The notes beneath the pieces were generated by a model, which was given only the letters and a program-made list of their open reading frames with translations, had not been told where the DNA came from and did no database searches. From the NCBI GenBank assembly GCA_002104945.1, contig MCFH01000016.1, forward strand, positions 620,001 to 684,000: a stretch of DNA of 64,000 bases. Direction: 5' to 3'. This DNA is from Piromyces finnis. Its lineage: Eukaryota; Neocallimastigomycota; Neocallimastigomycetes; Neocallimastigales; Neocallimastigaceae. Below are positions 24,063 through 35,962 of the stretch, piece by piece (within the stretch, counting starts at the first letter, position 1; every line of letters starts with the position of its first letter). A program made the translations under genes and the position numbers.

Positions 24063-25754
24063 GAAAAAAAAAACAATAGAAATGAATAATATCAAATCAA
24101 CATTTAAATTATTACATAAACAAAGTTAATAATGTTATTTATATAATGAAAAAAATAGTTATAAGGAAATATAAATAATATTCATATTAATGCACAATAA
24201 ATATTATAGTCATTAATTCATATATAATTTTATTCTATTAAAAGTATATCACAAAATTTTTAAAATGTTTTACAAAAAAATAGTAAACAATATCAATAAT
24301 ATAAAGAAAAAATATATGTATATTAAAATTTTGCCTCTACCCATTTATTTATTATTATTTTATATCAAAACAATAGAAAATAACAACAATAATAAAAGAA
24401 AATAATAATTTATAAATTAGAAATTCATTTTCAATATTTAATGATAAAAGTTAATGTAGAATTCATCAAATAACAAATTCATTATATATATTTAAAACAA
24501 CAACAACAACAATAAGAATAAGAATAAGAATAAGAATAAGAATAAGAATAAGAATAAGAATAAGAATAAGAATAAGAATAAGAATAAGAATAAGAATAAG
24601 AATAAGAATAAGAATAAGAATAAGAATAAGAATAAGAATAAGAATAAGAATAAGAATAAGAATAAGAATAAGAATAAGAATAAGAATAAGAATAAGAATA
24701 AGAATAAGAATAAGAATAAGAATAAGAATAAGAATAAGAATAAGAATAAGAATAAGAATAAGAATAAGAATAATTGTATAATTTAAAATTTAAAAGTTTT
24801 TATTTTTCTTTAACAAGTTATTCAAACTATCAATTTTTCTATATTCAATCATTTAACTTGTGATAAACATAACCAACAATAATAAATAAATAACAAAAAA
24901 TTAAATATTCAAATGTAATATTTATTAATTGATAAATAACTAACTATTCATTTATATAATATATATTTATATTTATTAGTCTCCAATGAAAGAAGATCAA
25001 AAGCATCTTAGTCAATTCATTATCCATACTGCTCTTGATATTGTTGATGAATTAATGTGGTGTTATAAGGAATCGTAAGTAAACACACCTATCAAAATAA
25101 ATGATGTTAAATGAAAAAAAAAAAAAAAACTTTGTCTATATTATATTTAAATTAATTGAAAATTTTCTTTGTTCTTTTTATATACTTACCAACCCACTCA
25201 CTACATATATATATATATATATGTTCATGAATATTGATTTTTTTTTTCTTTTAACATTGATTTTCAAATAGATATCTTAAAGTTGTTGATAAATTTAATA
25301 AATGGTATATCTCAGCTTATGTCACCTCTAATGGTATGAGATTAATGCTTCTTCATGATGTCACTAATCCAGAAGGTATTAAGAATTTCTTTACAGATGT
25401 TCACGAATTATACATAAAGGTAGTAATAATAAAACATAATAAATAAATAAATTTTTATTTTTATAATCATATAATCATTAAAAGCCAGTTTTCTTGTATC
25501 AAAAAATAAATTATTCACTATTATTTTTATTATTAATAATATTATTTTAAAGGTTTTAATGAATCCATTTTATGAAATAAATTCACCAATAACATCAAAG
25601 GCTTTTGATGCCAAGGTTCAACTCTTAAAAAAGTAAGTTAAATAAAAAAGAAAAATAAAAATTGTATATTAAAATTATTATTTAACATAATCTCTAATTT
25701 ACTTGCAATTATTTATAAATTTTTTTTCTCTATTTTAGGAAATACTTACTTTAA
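23669..25754 (+). CDS. TRS20: TRAPP complex subunit 2 (TRAPPC2/Trs20, sedlin family), five exons
   Basis: A subunit of the TRAPP tethering/Rab-GEF complexes for ER-Golgi and Golgi traffic. Exons read as 23669-23764, 24980-25074, 25272-25419, 25553-25632 and 25739-25754; all joins keep frame. The protein starts [20 protein letters not shown] and continues [78 protein letters not shown] and ends KKKYLL-stop. These correspond one-to-one with sedlin motifs, and the length (about 144 residues) is typical. Intron 1 is 1215 bases, far longer than other introns here (mostly 100-200), because it contains a 43-copy AATAAG array. The other introns have GTAAGT/GTAGTA donors and AAG/TAG acceptors. The gene is convergent with the Sec2-like gene. 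Confidence 0.96.
24511..24774. repeat. perfect AATAAG hexanucleotide array, 43 copies
   Basis: Forty-three consecutive identical AATAAG units (about 260 bases), preceded by a short CAA run and ending in AATAAT. It lies wholly inside intron 1 of TRAPPC2 and would appear as GAAUAA repeats in the pre-mRNA. Confidence 0.97.
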
Positions 25755-26663
25755 AAAAGATATTTTTAAAGTAGAAAAAGAAGAATAATAATTTTATTTT
25801 GTTATATGCTGTCTAATAATTTAAACAATCTCCTTCACATTTATTAATAGAATACAAAAAATAAAATAAAAAAAAAATTATTATACAATCTCTTTCACCA
25901 TTATTTTATATATATATACCAAAATTAAAAAGAAAAAAATAAAAAATAAAATAGATAAAAAAAAAAAATTAAAATATATATAAAAGATATAAAAGAAATA
26001 ATAAAAAAATAAATAAATAAATAAAAAAAAAAAAAAAAAACACTTTTATAGCGATCAACTATTTTTCTTTCTTTTTTCTTTTACATATGATAAAAATAAA
26101 TTTTTTTATATATATTTTATTTTTTAAGGGATATAGATAAGACATATATTAATATTAAAAAAAAAAAAAAAAAAAAAGATTAACAAAAGTGTTTTTTACT
26201 TTTTTTTTTTTATCTAAATTTCAGTTAGCAATTGTTTATATAATTATATATATATTTTATATAAAAACAAAAAAAAAAAAAAAAAAAAATCTATATACAT
26301 ATACATAGGTATAAACAATTTAATATTATAGTAATCATTTTCATCTACAAACTGAAAAATGCATTAAAAAGATATTAATATTTTTTTTTTCTTTTGTATT
26401 ATTTTATATTTATGATATTTATATATATATATAATAGTTGAAAAAAATAATATTTGATTTGATTTTACATTTTTTTTTATGTATAAGAATGAAATTATTA
26501 TAATTAATGGATATTATATACTATTTTTTTTTAATAAAAAATTATGATAAAACATTTTATCATTCTCAATAATATTTATTATTATTTTTTATGGCATTTT
26601 TTGTATGATAATGATAGCTTGATATATAATTATAATTATAATGACTGACAACTATTGTCTAAT
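25755..26663. other. convergent intergenic region, TRAPPC2 / Sec2-like
   Basis: A/T-rich, with long A runs around 26023-26040, 26158-26177 and 26270-26289. No coding signal. It should carry the 3' UTRs of both converging genes. Confidence 0.5.
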
Positions 26664-29552
26664 TTACAAAGAGGTAAGGGAAAGTTTCTTTTGGAAATTG
26701 TTATTATAACAAAGTGAAGGTCTCTTCTTTGTACCATTAGTAGATGGTGGACCTTCTATAATTTCACTATTATTCTTAAGAGTAAGGGAATCAGCAGAGT
26801 TGCTATCAAATGATGACTTCTTAATAATTTCACTTTCCATACCTATTGGCATACCTTCAATATCGACATCAGTAAAGTCAGCGGTCGCGGCTGGACGTTG
26901 TGGAATAATGTCTGCACGTGGATTAGTGGCAACGGCACTTAAAACACTATTATCATTATCATCGGTTGTAAGACCATTACGTGCATGATACATATTTTCT
27001 TTAAGTTGAAGACAGTTAATGTAAATAGTTTCAATGTCATGTTTAATAATGCGATTAGTAATCATACTAAGATATTTGTACCAGTTACATATGGTAACAA
27101 GACGTTCACGACAGAACATACAAATTAATTCATGACTAGAATTCTTTTCATCTTCAAAGAAGAATTGATACCAGAGCATGGTACTGTCATGATTATGATA
27201 TTTAAGAGAACAGAGAGCACATTCTGGTTCTATGTCTTGGAGCATTAAAGTTTTGAAACCTTCTGCAGTAGCTTTTTGAATAACAACAGTATTATTCTTA
27301 AGACCATTTAAAAGCTTACGTTTACTGAAGAATCCCATGTATGAACCAGAAAGATCTAAACATTGTACAATTTCCTCTAATTCACATTGTTTAACAAGTT
27401 TAGTGTTATAGATACGATCATAACTTTCTTTTAAGTTTTCGTTAAAGTTAATGTATGTTTGATCATTTGTATGGAATACTAATGGTTTAACCATAGCTCC
27501 CATAATAGTATCCTCTTCTATTTCTTCTTCATCTTCTTCAACCATTTCTGGGATTTCTTCTTGGTAATTAAAGGCTGGATCACCACCATTGTTATTAATG
27601 GTCATATTGGTATCAATAACAAGAGTACGTTGTTCTGGTTTTTCTTCACCATTAACAGCTACAGCGTTAATTTCAGAACTTTCATTGTTACCTTCAACAG
27701 CTTCAACCTCTGTAGCACCTTGAGTAAAGTTATTCATAGTAACGATACCATCGTTATTAATAATACTACTCTCTTCAACTTCTTCTTTAATAATAGTACT
27801 TTGTTCATAACCAAGAGAAACATCACTAAGTTGGTCATTAGTTAAAGCAGTTGAAGCTTTACGGTCAAGACCATCTAAAATTTTATTGGAAGACATAGAT
27901 TTACTGAATGATTCATTAGAAATAGCGGAATATTCAGAGAAGCAACGACTAACATTTGGATCTTGATAACTAGCAGAACCTGGGGTTACAACATTTGGAG
28001 TTAAAGGAGAGATACCAGTTAAACGGTTTAACTTTTTACGTTTCATATGATCAATATGTTTATTAAGACGTTCAATTTCATTTTTAAGACTAGCTGATTC
28101 ATCAACCTTGATTTCATAAAGACTATTAAGTTCTTCATTCTTACGGGTAAGACTAGAAATCTTTTTATGCATTTGTTGATTATCTCCATTTAATATGTTA
28201 ATTTGGTTATTTCTAATTTCAGATTCATTCTTGAATTGCTTTAATTCATCGTTTAACTCATTTATTTTTTCTTTTAAAGCCATGTTTTCTTCACTAACTT
28301 CACGTAAATGCTTACGTTCATTTTCAATTTGATTAATTGCCTGTTCTAATTCCTTATCCTTTTGCACAAAAATGTTAAGGTTATTTTCTTCTAAATTTTG
28401 GATTTTAACTTCACGGTCTTCAACATCATTATGAAGACTGTTAATTATACTCTTAAGACGATTAATCTCAACAAGAGCTTCATTTTTTTCTTCTTTTTCT
28501 TTTTGGAAACGAGAACGTGAATCATTTTCAATTTGGCGAAGAACTTCACGTTCTTCATCAACACTTTTCTTCATATTTTTAACATATGTAGATGCTTTTT
28601 CCTTTTCATTTTTAATTAATTGATCAGAGAATTTTTTTATTTCATCAATATCATCTTGATTTTGTTTTCTGAGACGTTCAAGGCGTTGTTCTGTAGCTTC
28701 TTCTAAACGTGCTATATAATCATTGGAATTTGTAATTTTTTTATCAGTTTCTTGTTTTATAATTTTGCATTGTTCTTTAAAGAAAAGAACCTTTCCAATA
28801 AGTTCTTCCTTGGAAAGAGAAGTATAATCGGTATCATCATCTTCAATTGGAACAATTTGACTTGGGTCAGAATTGCTTCTAACTAAAAGAGATTTATTAG
28901 CTTCTTCACTTAAAGGAATACTATCATCAACGGATGGTTTTGGTAATGGTATTTCAACTGGTGCTGATTCTTTAAAATAATCATCTTGGGATTGTTCTAT
29001 TGTTGTTTGTTCTACTAATTCATTTTTTACTATTTCATTATCTATATTTTCAATTGGTTGTTCAATTGGTTGTTCAATTGGTTCTTCAGCTGGTTGTTCA
29101 ATTGGTTCTTCAATTGGTTGTTCAATTGGTTGTTCTACTGGTTCTTCAATTGATTCTTCTACTGGTTGTTCAATTTGTTGTTCAATTGGTTGTTCAACTG
29201 ATTCTTCAATTGATTCTTCTACTGGTTGTTCAATTTGTTGTATGGGTTCTTCAACAATAACTTCTTCATTTGAATCATTTAATTGAATTACTTCTTCTTC
29301 TATGACTTCATCAAATTCCTCATCTTTTTCTCCATTATTATTATCTTCTACTATATTTTCTTCTTGAATTAATTCATTTATATCATTTGTTTCCGGAGCT
29401 GGAATTTTATCTTCTACTTCTTCTTCTTCATCATTAATCTTTACAGTTTCGATTTTTTCTTCTTCAACCTCCACTGGGGCTTCTACCATATTAGTTGTTT
29501 CATTATTATTTGTAGTAGCTTCAATAGCAGCAGTATTTTCTATTTCTGACAT
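26664..29552 (-). CDS. Sec2/Rabin-like coiled-coil protein (putative Rab GEF relative)
   Basis: Intronless 962-codon frame. Residues 1-240 are acidic and disordered, with a Glu-Gln-Pro-Ile/Val repeat tract at about 105-170. Residues about 245-510 form a long heptad-rich coiled coil. The next about 200 residues are Ser/Asn/Glu-rich. The C-terminal domain (about 720-862) includes ECALC, LICMFCRERLVTICNWYKYL and a final helical LQLKENMYHARNGL. This resembles the C-terminal region of animal Rabin8/Rabin3-type Rab8 GEFs (FCRYRITSVCNFFTYI…QLRKEM). Two CXXC pairs, Cys778/781 and Cys811/814, could bind zinc. The SLFEEAN-like core that contacts the Rab in Sec2/Rabin8 was not found in the coiled coil, so exchange activity is unproven. 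Probable role: Sec4/Rab8 regulation in exocytosis. Confidence is high that it is a real gene and moderate for the family. Confidence 0.7.
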   Translation of the reverse strand: MSEIENTAAIEATTNNNETTNMVEAPVEVEEEKIETVKINDEEEEVEDKIPAPETNDINELIQEENIVEDNNNGEKDEEFDEVIEEEVIQLNDSNEEVIVEEPIQQIEQPVEESIEESVEQPIEQQIEQPVEESIEEPVEQPIEQPIEEPIEQPAEEPIEQPIEQPIENIDNEIVKNELVEQTTIEQSQDDYFKESAPVEIPLPKPSVDDSIPLSEEANKSLLVRSNSDPSQIVPIEDDDTDYTSLSKEELIGKVLFFKEQCKIIKQETDKKITNSNDYIARLEEATEQRLERLRKQNQDDIDEIKKFSDQLIKNEKEKASTYVKNMKKSVDEEREVLRQIENDSRSRFQKEKEEKNEALVEINRLKSIINSLHNDVEDREVKIQNLEENNLNIFVQKDKELEQAINQIENERKHLREVSEENMALKEKINELNDELKQFKNESEIRNNQINILNGDNQQMHKKISSLTRKNEELNSLYEIKVDESASLKNEIERLNKHIDHMKRKKLNRLTGISPLTPNVVTPGSASYQDPNVSRCFSEYSAISNESFSKSMSSNKILDGLDRKASTALTNDQLSDVSLGYEQSTIIKEEVEESSIINNDGIVTMNNFTQGATEVEAVEGNNESSEINAVAVNGEEKPEQRTLVIDTNMTINNNGGDPAFNYQEEIPEMVEEDEEEIEEDTIMGAMVKPLVFHTNDQTYINFNENLKESYDRIYNTKLVKQCELEEIVQCLDLSGSYMGFFSKRKLLNGLKNNTVVIQKATAEGFKTLMLQDIEPECALCSLKYHNHDSTMLWYQFFFEDEKNSSHELICMFCRERLVTICNWYKYLSMITNRIIKHDIETIYINCLQLKENMYHARNGLTTDDNDNSVLSAVATNPRADIIPQRPAATADFTDVDIEGMPIGMESEIIKKSSFDSNSADSLTLKNNSEIIEGPPSTNGTKKRPSLCYNNNFQKKLSLTSL

Positions 29553-31120
29553 TTTTTTTTATATTTTTATTTTTAATGCTTTTTTGCGATTTAATTTTTT
29601 TTAAAAATTGTTTCTATTATTAATAAATAATATATAAATATAAAATTATAATAATTAAAAATATAGGTTAGAATGTCAATATTATCAACAAATAATATTT
29701 AATATTTAATTCTATTTATGTTGTTTGCTTCTTATTACATATATAATTTTTTCATTTAATACATTTATTATTATTATCAATAATAAATAACTATTTTTTT
29801 TATTTTTCTATAAAAAAAACTTTATAACTCTTATATAAATTATATATTTACAATTCGTTATGGATTTTTCTTAATGGAATTTTATATTATTTATTTATTT
29901 TGAATGTTTTAATGGTTTAATTTTTCTTTTGTCTTTTAAGTTTTTTTTTTTAGTTAATGATTTATTTCTATTGTAATATAACTTTAAAAGAAAAAAATAT
30001 TTTTAATTATTTAGTTCTTTTTTCTATTGTTGTTTATTTTTACTTTGACAATTAATAAAATGTCATAAATCTTATTTTATCTATTATTTTTTTATTTTAT
30101 TATTTTATTGTACATAGAGAAAAACTTAAATAAAAGTCTTATTTTTTAAATATAAAAATAAAAAAGGATAAAATAATAAAATAAAAAAATAACTCTTTAA
30201 AAATTTTAAAAAGATAAAAAAAAATATATTTTTTGTGTACTTTTTAAACCTATTTATTTAAATTTTGTTTTAATATAAAAAAGTTTTTTTTTAAAAAAAA
30301 AAAAATTTACACAAAATTTATTAAATAAAAAAAAATAAATTAGAAGATATTAAATAATAATAAATAAATAAATAATAAGATTAATATATAATAATCATAT
30401 AAATTTAAATATATAAATATTATTATTATACAACTTTTATTATTTATTAATTTAAACCATATAGCATAGTAGAAATATGATAATTTAATTTTTAAAGTAA
30501 TATTTCATTAAAATTTAATATTATGATTATTTATTAAATCTGTTATAATGATTTTATTTTTTTTTGGTTCTATATTAAATAATAATACATACTATTTATT
30601 ATAATAAATTTAATTATGAAATAAAGTTTTAAATCTTAATTTTTTTTTAATATAAAATGTTTTAACCTATAAAATAAAAGAGTTTAAATATTAATTTTAA
30701 TTATATTGTTTTATATTAAAGTTGGTGAATAACAAATTAAATAAATTTTAATAAAATTCTATTACCTATTTAATATAAAATAAAATTTTAATCAATATAT
30801 ATTAATACTGCATCAATATATTAACATAATAACTCTAATAATATATTAGTCTTTATAATCTTTTTTTTTCTGAATTATTTTATTTTTACACAAATTCCAA
30901 AATAGGAAAGAAATGGTATATAATTAAATAATATATGCAATAAAAAAAAAATGATATAACTCAATTATTTTTATACCACAACATTAGTAAATAAGATAAT
31001 TGAAAAAATGAGTAAGTACAAGTTGGCACTAAAGAAATAATTAAGTCATCTTTTTTTTTTAAACTATCTTATCAAGAATTTTACTATTAAATTGCTTTTC
31101 ATTTTATTCCTCATTCATAA

Positions 31121-31175
31121 TTATTGATAACTATTCAATAGTTATGAATAAAAAAAAGTATTGAATACTTTTTTT
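31121..31175. repeat. two adjacent palindromes
   Basis: The first has 14-base arms with one mismatch around loop TCA (31121-31134 / 31138-31151). The second, aaaaaaagtatt-g-aatacttttttt, has 12-base perfect arms (31151-31162 / 31164-31175). They abut directly. Confidence 0.75.
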
Positions 31176-32821
31176 AATAAAAGGAAATAAAATTTCATAT
31201 AAAGTTTTTTTTATGAAAAACACTTTATTATTATAACAGAATCAAAAAAAATAATTATATTAAATATTAAATAAAAATGATTTATTAAAACTACTCAATA
31301 ATAAAAATATAAGCAACTTTATTATTGATATTAATTACATTTGGAACATATAAAGTATCCTTTTTTTTTCTAAATTATATACATGAATTAATGTTGATCA
31401 ATCAATATAACACAAATTATTAATATCTTGTTTTACTTTATAGCTTTATAGTAATAATATCCTTTTTTATTTATTTATTTATTTATTTTGTAAGTAATTT
31501 CCCTTTATACAAGTAATTTTTAAATTATAGTGGTGAATAACTTTTAAAAAATATAATTTTTTAAATATTAATATCATGCTTAATTTATAAAAGTTAATAT
31601 ATGAAATTATTTCATTGGTGATATACCATTATATTTTTTTTTTTAGATAATTGAAATTTCTGTTAAAAAAAGTATTATATTATACAATTTATTAACGTTT
31701 TAAATTTTATATTGATATTTATATTATAGATATATTATTATATATTGAATTTATATGAATTGTTGTGATATGTTAATGGAATTATATTGAAAATTTGATT
31801 AAGATAATATATATTAATTAATTTAATATAAAATTTAATATATAATTCAAAATCTCTAAAAAATGCCGCAACAAAATTTTATTAAAAAAAAAAGATTAAA
31901 TTATAAATATTAATTATATTAATATTAAAAATGAAATATTAATTAATAGGTCATTAAAAAAAGTTTTATTATAAATTTTATTATTAATAAATTCTACATT
32001 ATTTATTGATATATTCCTCCATTTGGAATTAAAAAATAAAACAATTTTAATATAAAAAAATATCAAAAAAAAATTAAATATAAATATTAATCATATTAAA
32101 TATTAATAATGTTACATATTTATCCTATTATCCACCATAGAGAAAAGGCATAACTAATTAAAAAATAATGAAATCACTAATTTTTCATTTTTATATTGAA
32201 TAAGCTTTTTTAATAGCAATTGATAAATAGTTAAGCTATAATGAACAACAAAAATGAAACAAAAAGGTTTTTCTAAAAATAGCTTTGAAAGAAATAGGAT
32301 ACTTATTCTATAATATTCATAATAAATAATATTCATTTATGTCATGGCATTTTGTTATTTTCCCTTATAATATAATGGAAGGTGGTATATAAAATTTGAT
32401 TAGTTAATCTGATATTCTTATAATAAAAAAGGTGAAAGTGATCAAATGAAATCTTTCATTAAAAAAAAAAAAAGGGAATTTTTTTAATCTACCTATATAA
32501 AATAATATAGGAATTTAAGGAAAATTGTGTATTAATATTTAATAAAAAATTCTGTAATTCTTATTTTTTTTATCACTGATTTTCATTAAATGCAACAAAA
32601 AATTATTTGAAATGCTTTCATAGTAAAAGGTTAATTAATTTTATATAGAAATGTTCAATAATAAATTGAATAATGTTAATTATAGTGGAGATTATCTTAA
32701 ACATATATAATAATATATTCTATAAATAATGATTATTAATACAGTAAATACAATAGATTATATAACGTTTTCATTATTTTCTGTTTCTCTTCATTTAAAA
32801 GTGTCTTTTTTTTTTTTTTAA

Positions 32822-32867
32822 TAATAATTAGCTTTTTCATGTGTGAGTGTATAAAAGCTAATTATTA
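32822..32867. repeat. perfect 15-bp inverted repeat with G/T-rich loop
   Basis: The arm taataattagctttt (32822-32836) is exactly complementary to 32853-32867. The 16-base loop is tcatgtgtgagtgtat. It sits in the gene desert with no flanking gene within 3 kb. Confidence 0.85.
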
Positions 32868-33080
32868 ATTAAAACAATATATAATATATAAATACAATTA
32901 ACAGTATAATAAAATATACTGTACTTTATATTTTATTTATTACTATCTTATTAAAATTAAAATTTTTATCATACATCATCAATCAAATATTAATTATGAA
33001 CCTTAATCCTTAATAAATTAGAAAATAAATTTACTAATTTAATAGACAAATTTGTTTTTTAATCAATCAAAAAATACAAT

Positions 33081-33125
33081 ATTATTTATTATTATTATTA
33101 TATTATTATTATTATATTATTATTA

Positions 33126-33207
<82 letters not shown>

Positions 33208-33226
33208 TTAATTAGTTTTATTTTTA

Positions 33227-33257
<31 letters not shown>
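33081..33257. repeat. (ATT)n microsatellite, interrupted
   Basis: About 175 bases of ATT units with occasional ATATT slips, and a short break (about 33206-33227) before a final ATT run. The poly-Ile open frame here is an artefact. Confidence 0.9.
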
Positions 33258-35962
33258 TATGTAATATTATCAATATTAATAATATTACTATACTGAACTT
33301 ACATAAGTTTCAACTAATGGAATAATAACTTTATATAATGCTACTAATAATAGGTTTTATTAAATGGATACAATATCTCATTATTAATACATATATTTAT
33401 TAACTGGTACTACTTTACCACACTTACTTATTTTAGTATTTTTTTGTATTGTTTTTAATATAAAACTTTAATATTTGATTTGGTTTCACTTTTTACTTTT
33501 TTGGTAATTCTAGGTGGAAATTAAAAAATATATGGTAATTATACACTTTTCAATTTATTACAATATAAAGAAAATTTAATTAACGTTTTATTCAAAATAT
33601 TTTAAAATTTACTTTTAATTAATATATGATGATTATATATAATTCCATATATTATTTATTATTCTATTAAAACCAACAACAAGAAAAAAAAAATTAAATC
33701 ATAACAAGAATTCATAATAATTATTTTATAAAGTGAAATGAAGTTCATTTAAAAGAATACAAGTGTTAATAATAATAATAATAATAATTTAAAATAAATA
33801 TGATAAAATAAAAAATAAATAAAAAAAATATTATTTATATTCTTATTTTTAATGATGATTGGTACATAGATCATGTTACAAAAATAATCCTATTACTTTT
33901 GTAAAAGTCTGATTTTAAAGTTGTTTCATTTTTTATTATTAGTTATAGAAGCTAAATATTAAATTAACTATCTTTAAAGATATATCTTTTTCGATGGTTT
34001 ATCTATTTTTTCTTCTTTATAAAAACTATTAAAAAAATTAAAGATGAGGAAATTTATATTTTCAAAGCATCCTATATCATTAATAGTGACAATATTTCTA
34101 TAAAAAATACATAAAAAAAAAGATTATAAATATGTCATAAAAATAAATGTCTATACCAAAAATATATATAATTAATTTAATTTTATTGTAATGAAATTGT
34201 TAAAATTATTACTACGACCACCACTACATCATATATCTTTTATTTATTAATACATTTTTATAATAAACCTATAATATATAATATATATAAATAATATCTA
34301 TATGAATAAATTTTTGAATAAAACACAAAATGATGATGTATTATGTATAGTTTTAGTACTACGTTTTTTAATATTTGATACATTGTATACATTAAATATA
34401 TTGTATTATTATCATCAAATATATAACGGTAGGTACAATTTACATTTTGTGTAACTTTATTCTAAAAAATAAATGTATTTTTTCATTATTTAAATAAATA
34501 AAAATTATCATTAATCCATGGGCTATAAAACTTTAATTAATAATAAAATAAAAACAATACAGAATTTTTTTATTTGCAATAAAAGGAAGAATAGAATAAT
34601 AATAATAAATGAAATATTTAATAACATTTTTTATAATATATAATTGTTTCATATTAATATTCATTTATAATAAAAAAAAAACATGCTTTTAATTAATGAT
34701 AACAATGATACTTTTGAATTCATTAGAATAACTATAAACAATTCTTATTAAAATATATTAATTTTTGGATTACTATTCTTTTTTTTTATAATTTTTTGTT
34801 ATGCTTTGAGGTATTTAATAAAAAAAATAGAATACTTTGAATTGCAATGTAAATTTTATATTTTTAAATACTAAAATTTAAAAAGGTTATTAATAGGAAT
34901 ATAAAAAAAGGCATATTAAATTAATCTTTTAATATAACTTTAATATAGATAATAAAAACAGAAATAATAACACTATAACACATAACACTACAATAAAAAC
35001 CATAAAAAATTTTGTAATTTATTAATCTAACCTTTTATAATGGATTTTTCAACTATTTTATCCAATGTAGGATTTTAAAAAGTTTTAATATGTTTATATT
35101 TTTCAAATAAACAAAAAAGCAAAAAATGTTAATTTTTAATTAAACTTTAATTTCATTTTATAATATATTTTAATGATAATAATTGATAAAAGTTATAATA
35201 TTTTATTTATACATATACAAACATAGATGATAAAGATTTTATATTTTCGATATGTAAAAAGCAGTTTTTACCATACAAATATTTTTTATGAAAATACTAA
35301 TAAAAATGCTACAATTTATATAATTTTATATTACTATTTTATTGTTATGTTATAAAGTTATAAATACTAAAAAAAAAATAATATACTCTTCATATATTTT
35401 TATAATTTTTTTTATTATTTAAATATTTAGAAAGAAAAATAGAAAAATAATTATTATATTAATGAATAATGAACAAAATATATAATAAAAATATTGATTA
35501 AAAATATTATTGTTACATAATTATTAATATATTAAACTTTGTCAAATAAATTGTAAAAAATTATAGTGCTAGAGTAAAAAAAAAAACAAAAAAACAAAAT
35601 AATATATATATATATATAAACTAAATGTAATATCTTTAAAATCTTTACATTTTAAAATAATAAATTATAAATAAAATTTAACCTATTAATTTATTATTCA
35701 GATTTCTTTATGTGTATTATTTACCATAGGAAAAAGTTTTTATTAAATCTAAATGTAACATTAAAGATAATAATATTAATTATTTGATATGAATAAAATA
35801 TAAACATGATAAAAAAAAGTTATTTGCATTATCTTTATGCTTTAAAGTTCTAGAACATTGGGTGTAACTTTTTTTTTTGTGTCAAATCATTAATATCATT
35901 CAAAATAAATTATCATAGTATATAGCTTATAATGGATAAAAAAAAAAAGTCATGAAATATAT

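Larger units (their letters stand above)
29553..35962. other. 6.4-kb gene desert
   Basis: The longest gene-free stretch in the window. No exon-like sequence or RNA gene was supported on either strand. Contents noted: an ATT microsatellite (33081-33257), a perfect 15-bp inverted repeat (32822-32867), and two adjacent palindromes (31121-31175). The first few hundred bases should contain the promoter of the Sec2-like gene, which starts at 29552 on the minus strand. Confidence 0.5.

Noticed and set aside
24511-24774. Hexanucleotide array considered as telomere-like DNA or a CRISPR array
   Set aside because: AATAAG is not a G-rich telomere repeat, there are no spacers, and it lies inside an intron.
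26800-29260. Plus-strand open frames opposite the Sec2-like gene
   Set aside because: Shadows of the real minus-strand coding region; no recognisable protein motifs.
23669-29552. TRAPPC2 and the Sec2-like gene as a functional trafficking cluster
   Set aside because: They are convergent neighbours in a eukaryotic genome; shared pathway alone does not support a cluster.
32154-32336. Minus-strand 60-codon frame in the gene desert
   Set aside because: Length expected by chance in A/T-rich sequence; no recognisable protein features or A-rich leader supported by neighbours.
33052-33264. Plus-strand Ile/Leu-rich frame that looks membrane-like
   Set aside because: Created by an ATT microsatellite; no flanking coding sequence.
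34323-34452. Imperfect long hairpin with acacaaaatg / cattttgtgt ends
   Set aside because: Only about 10 bases pair at the ends; the inner arms are poorly matched and A/T-rich.
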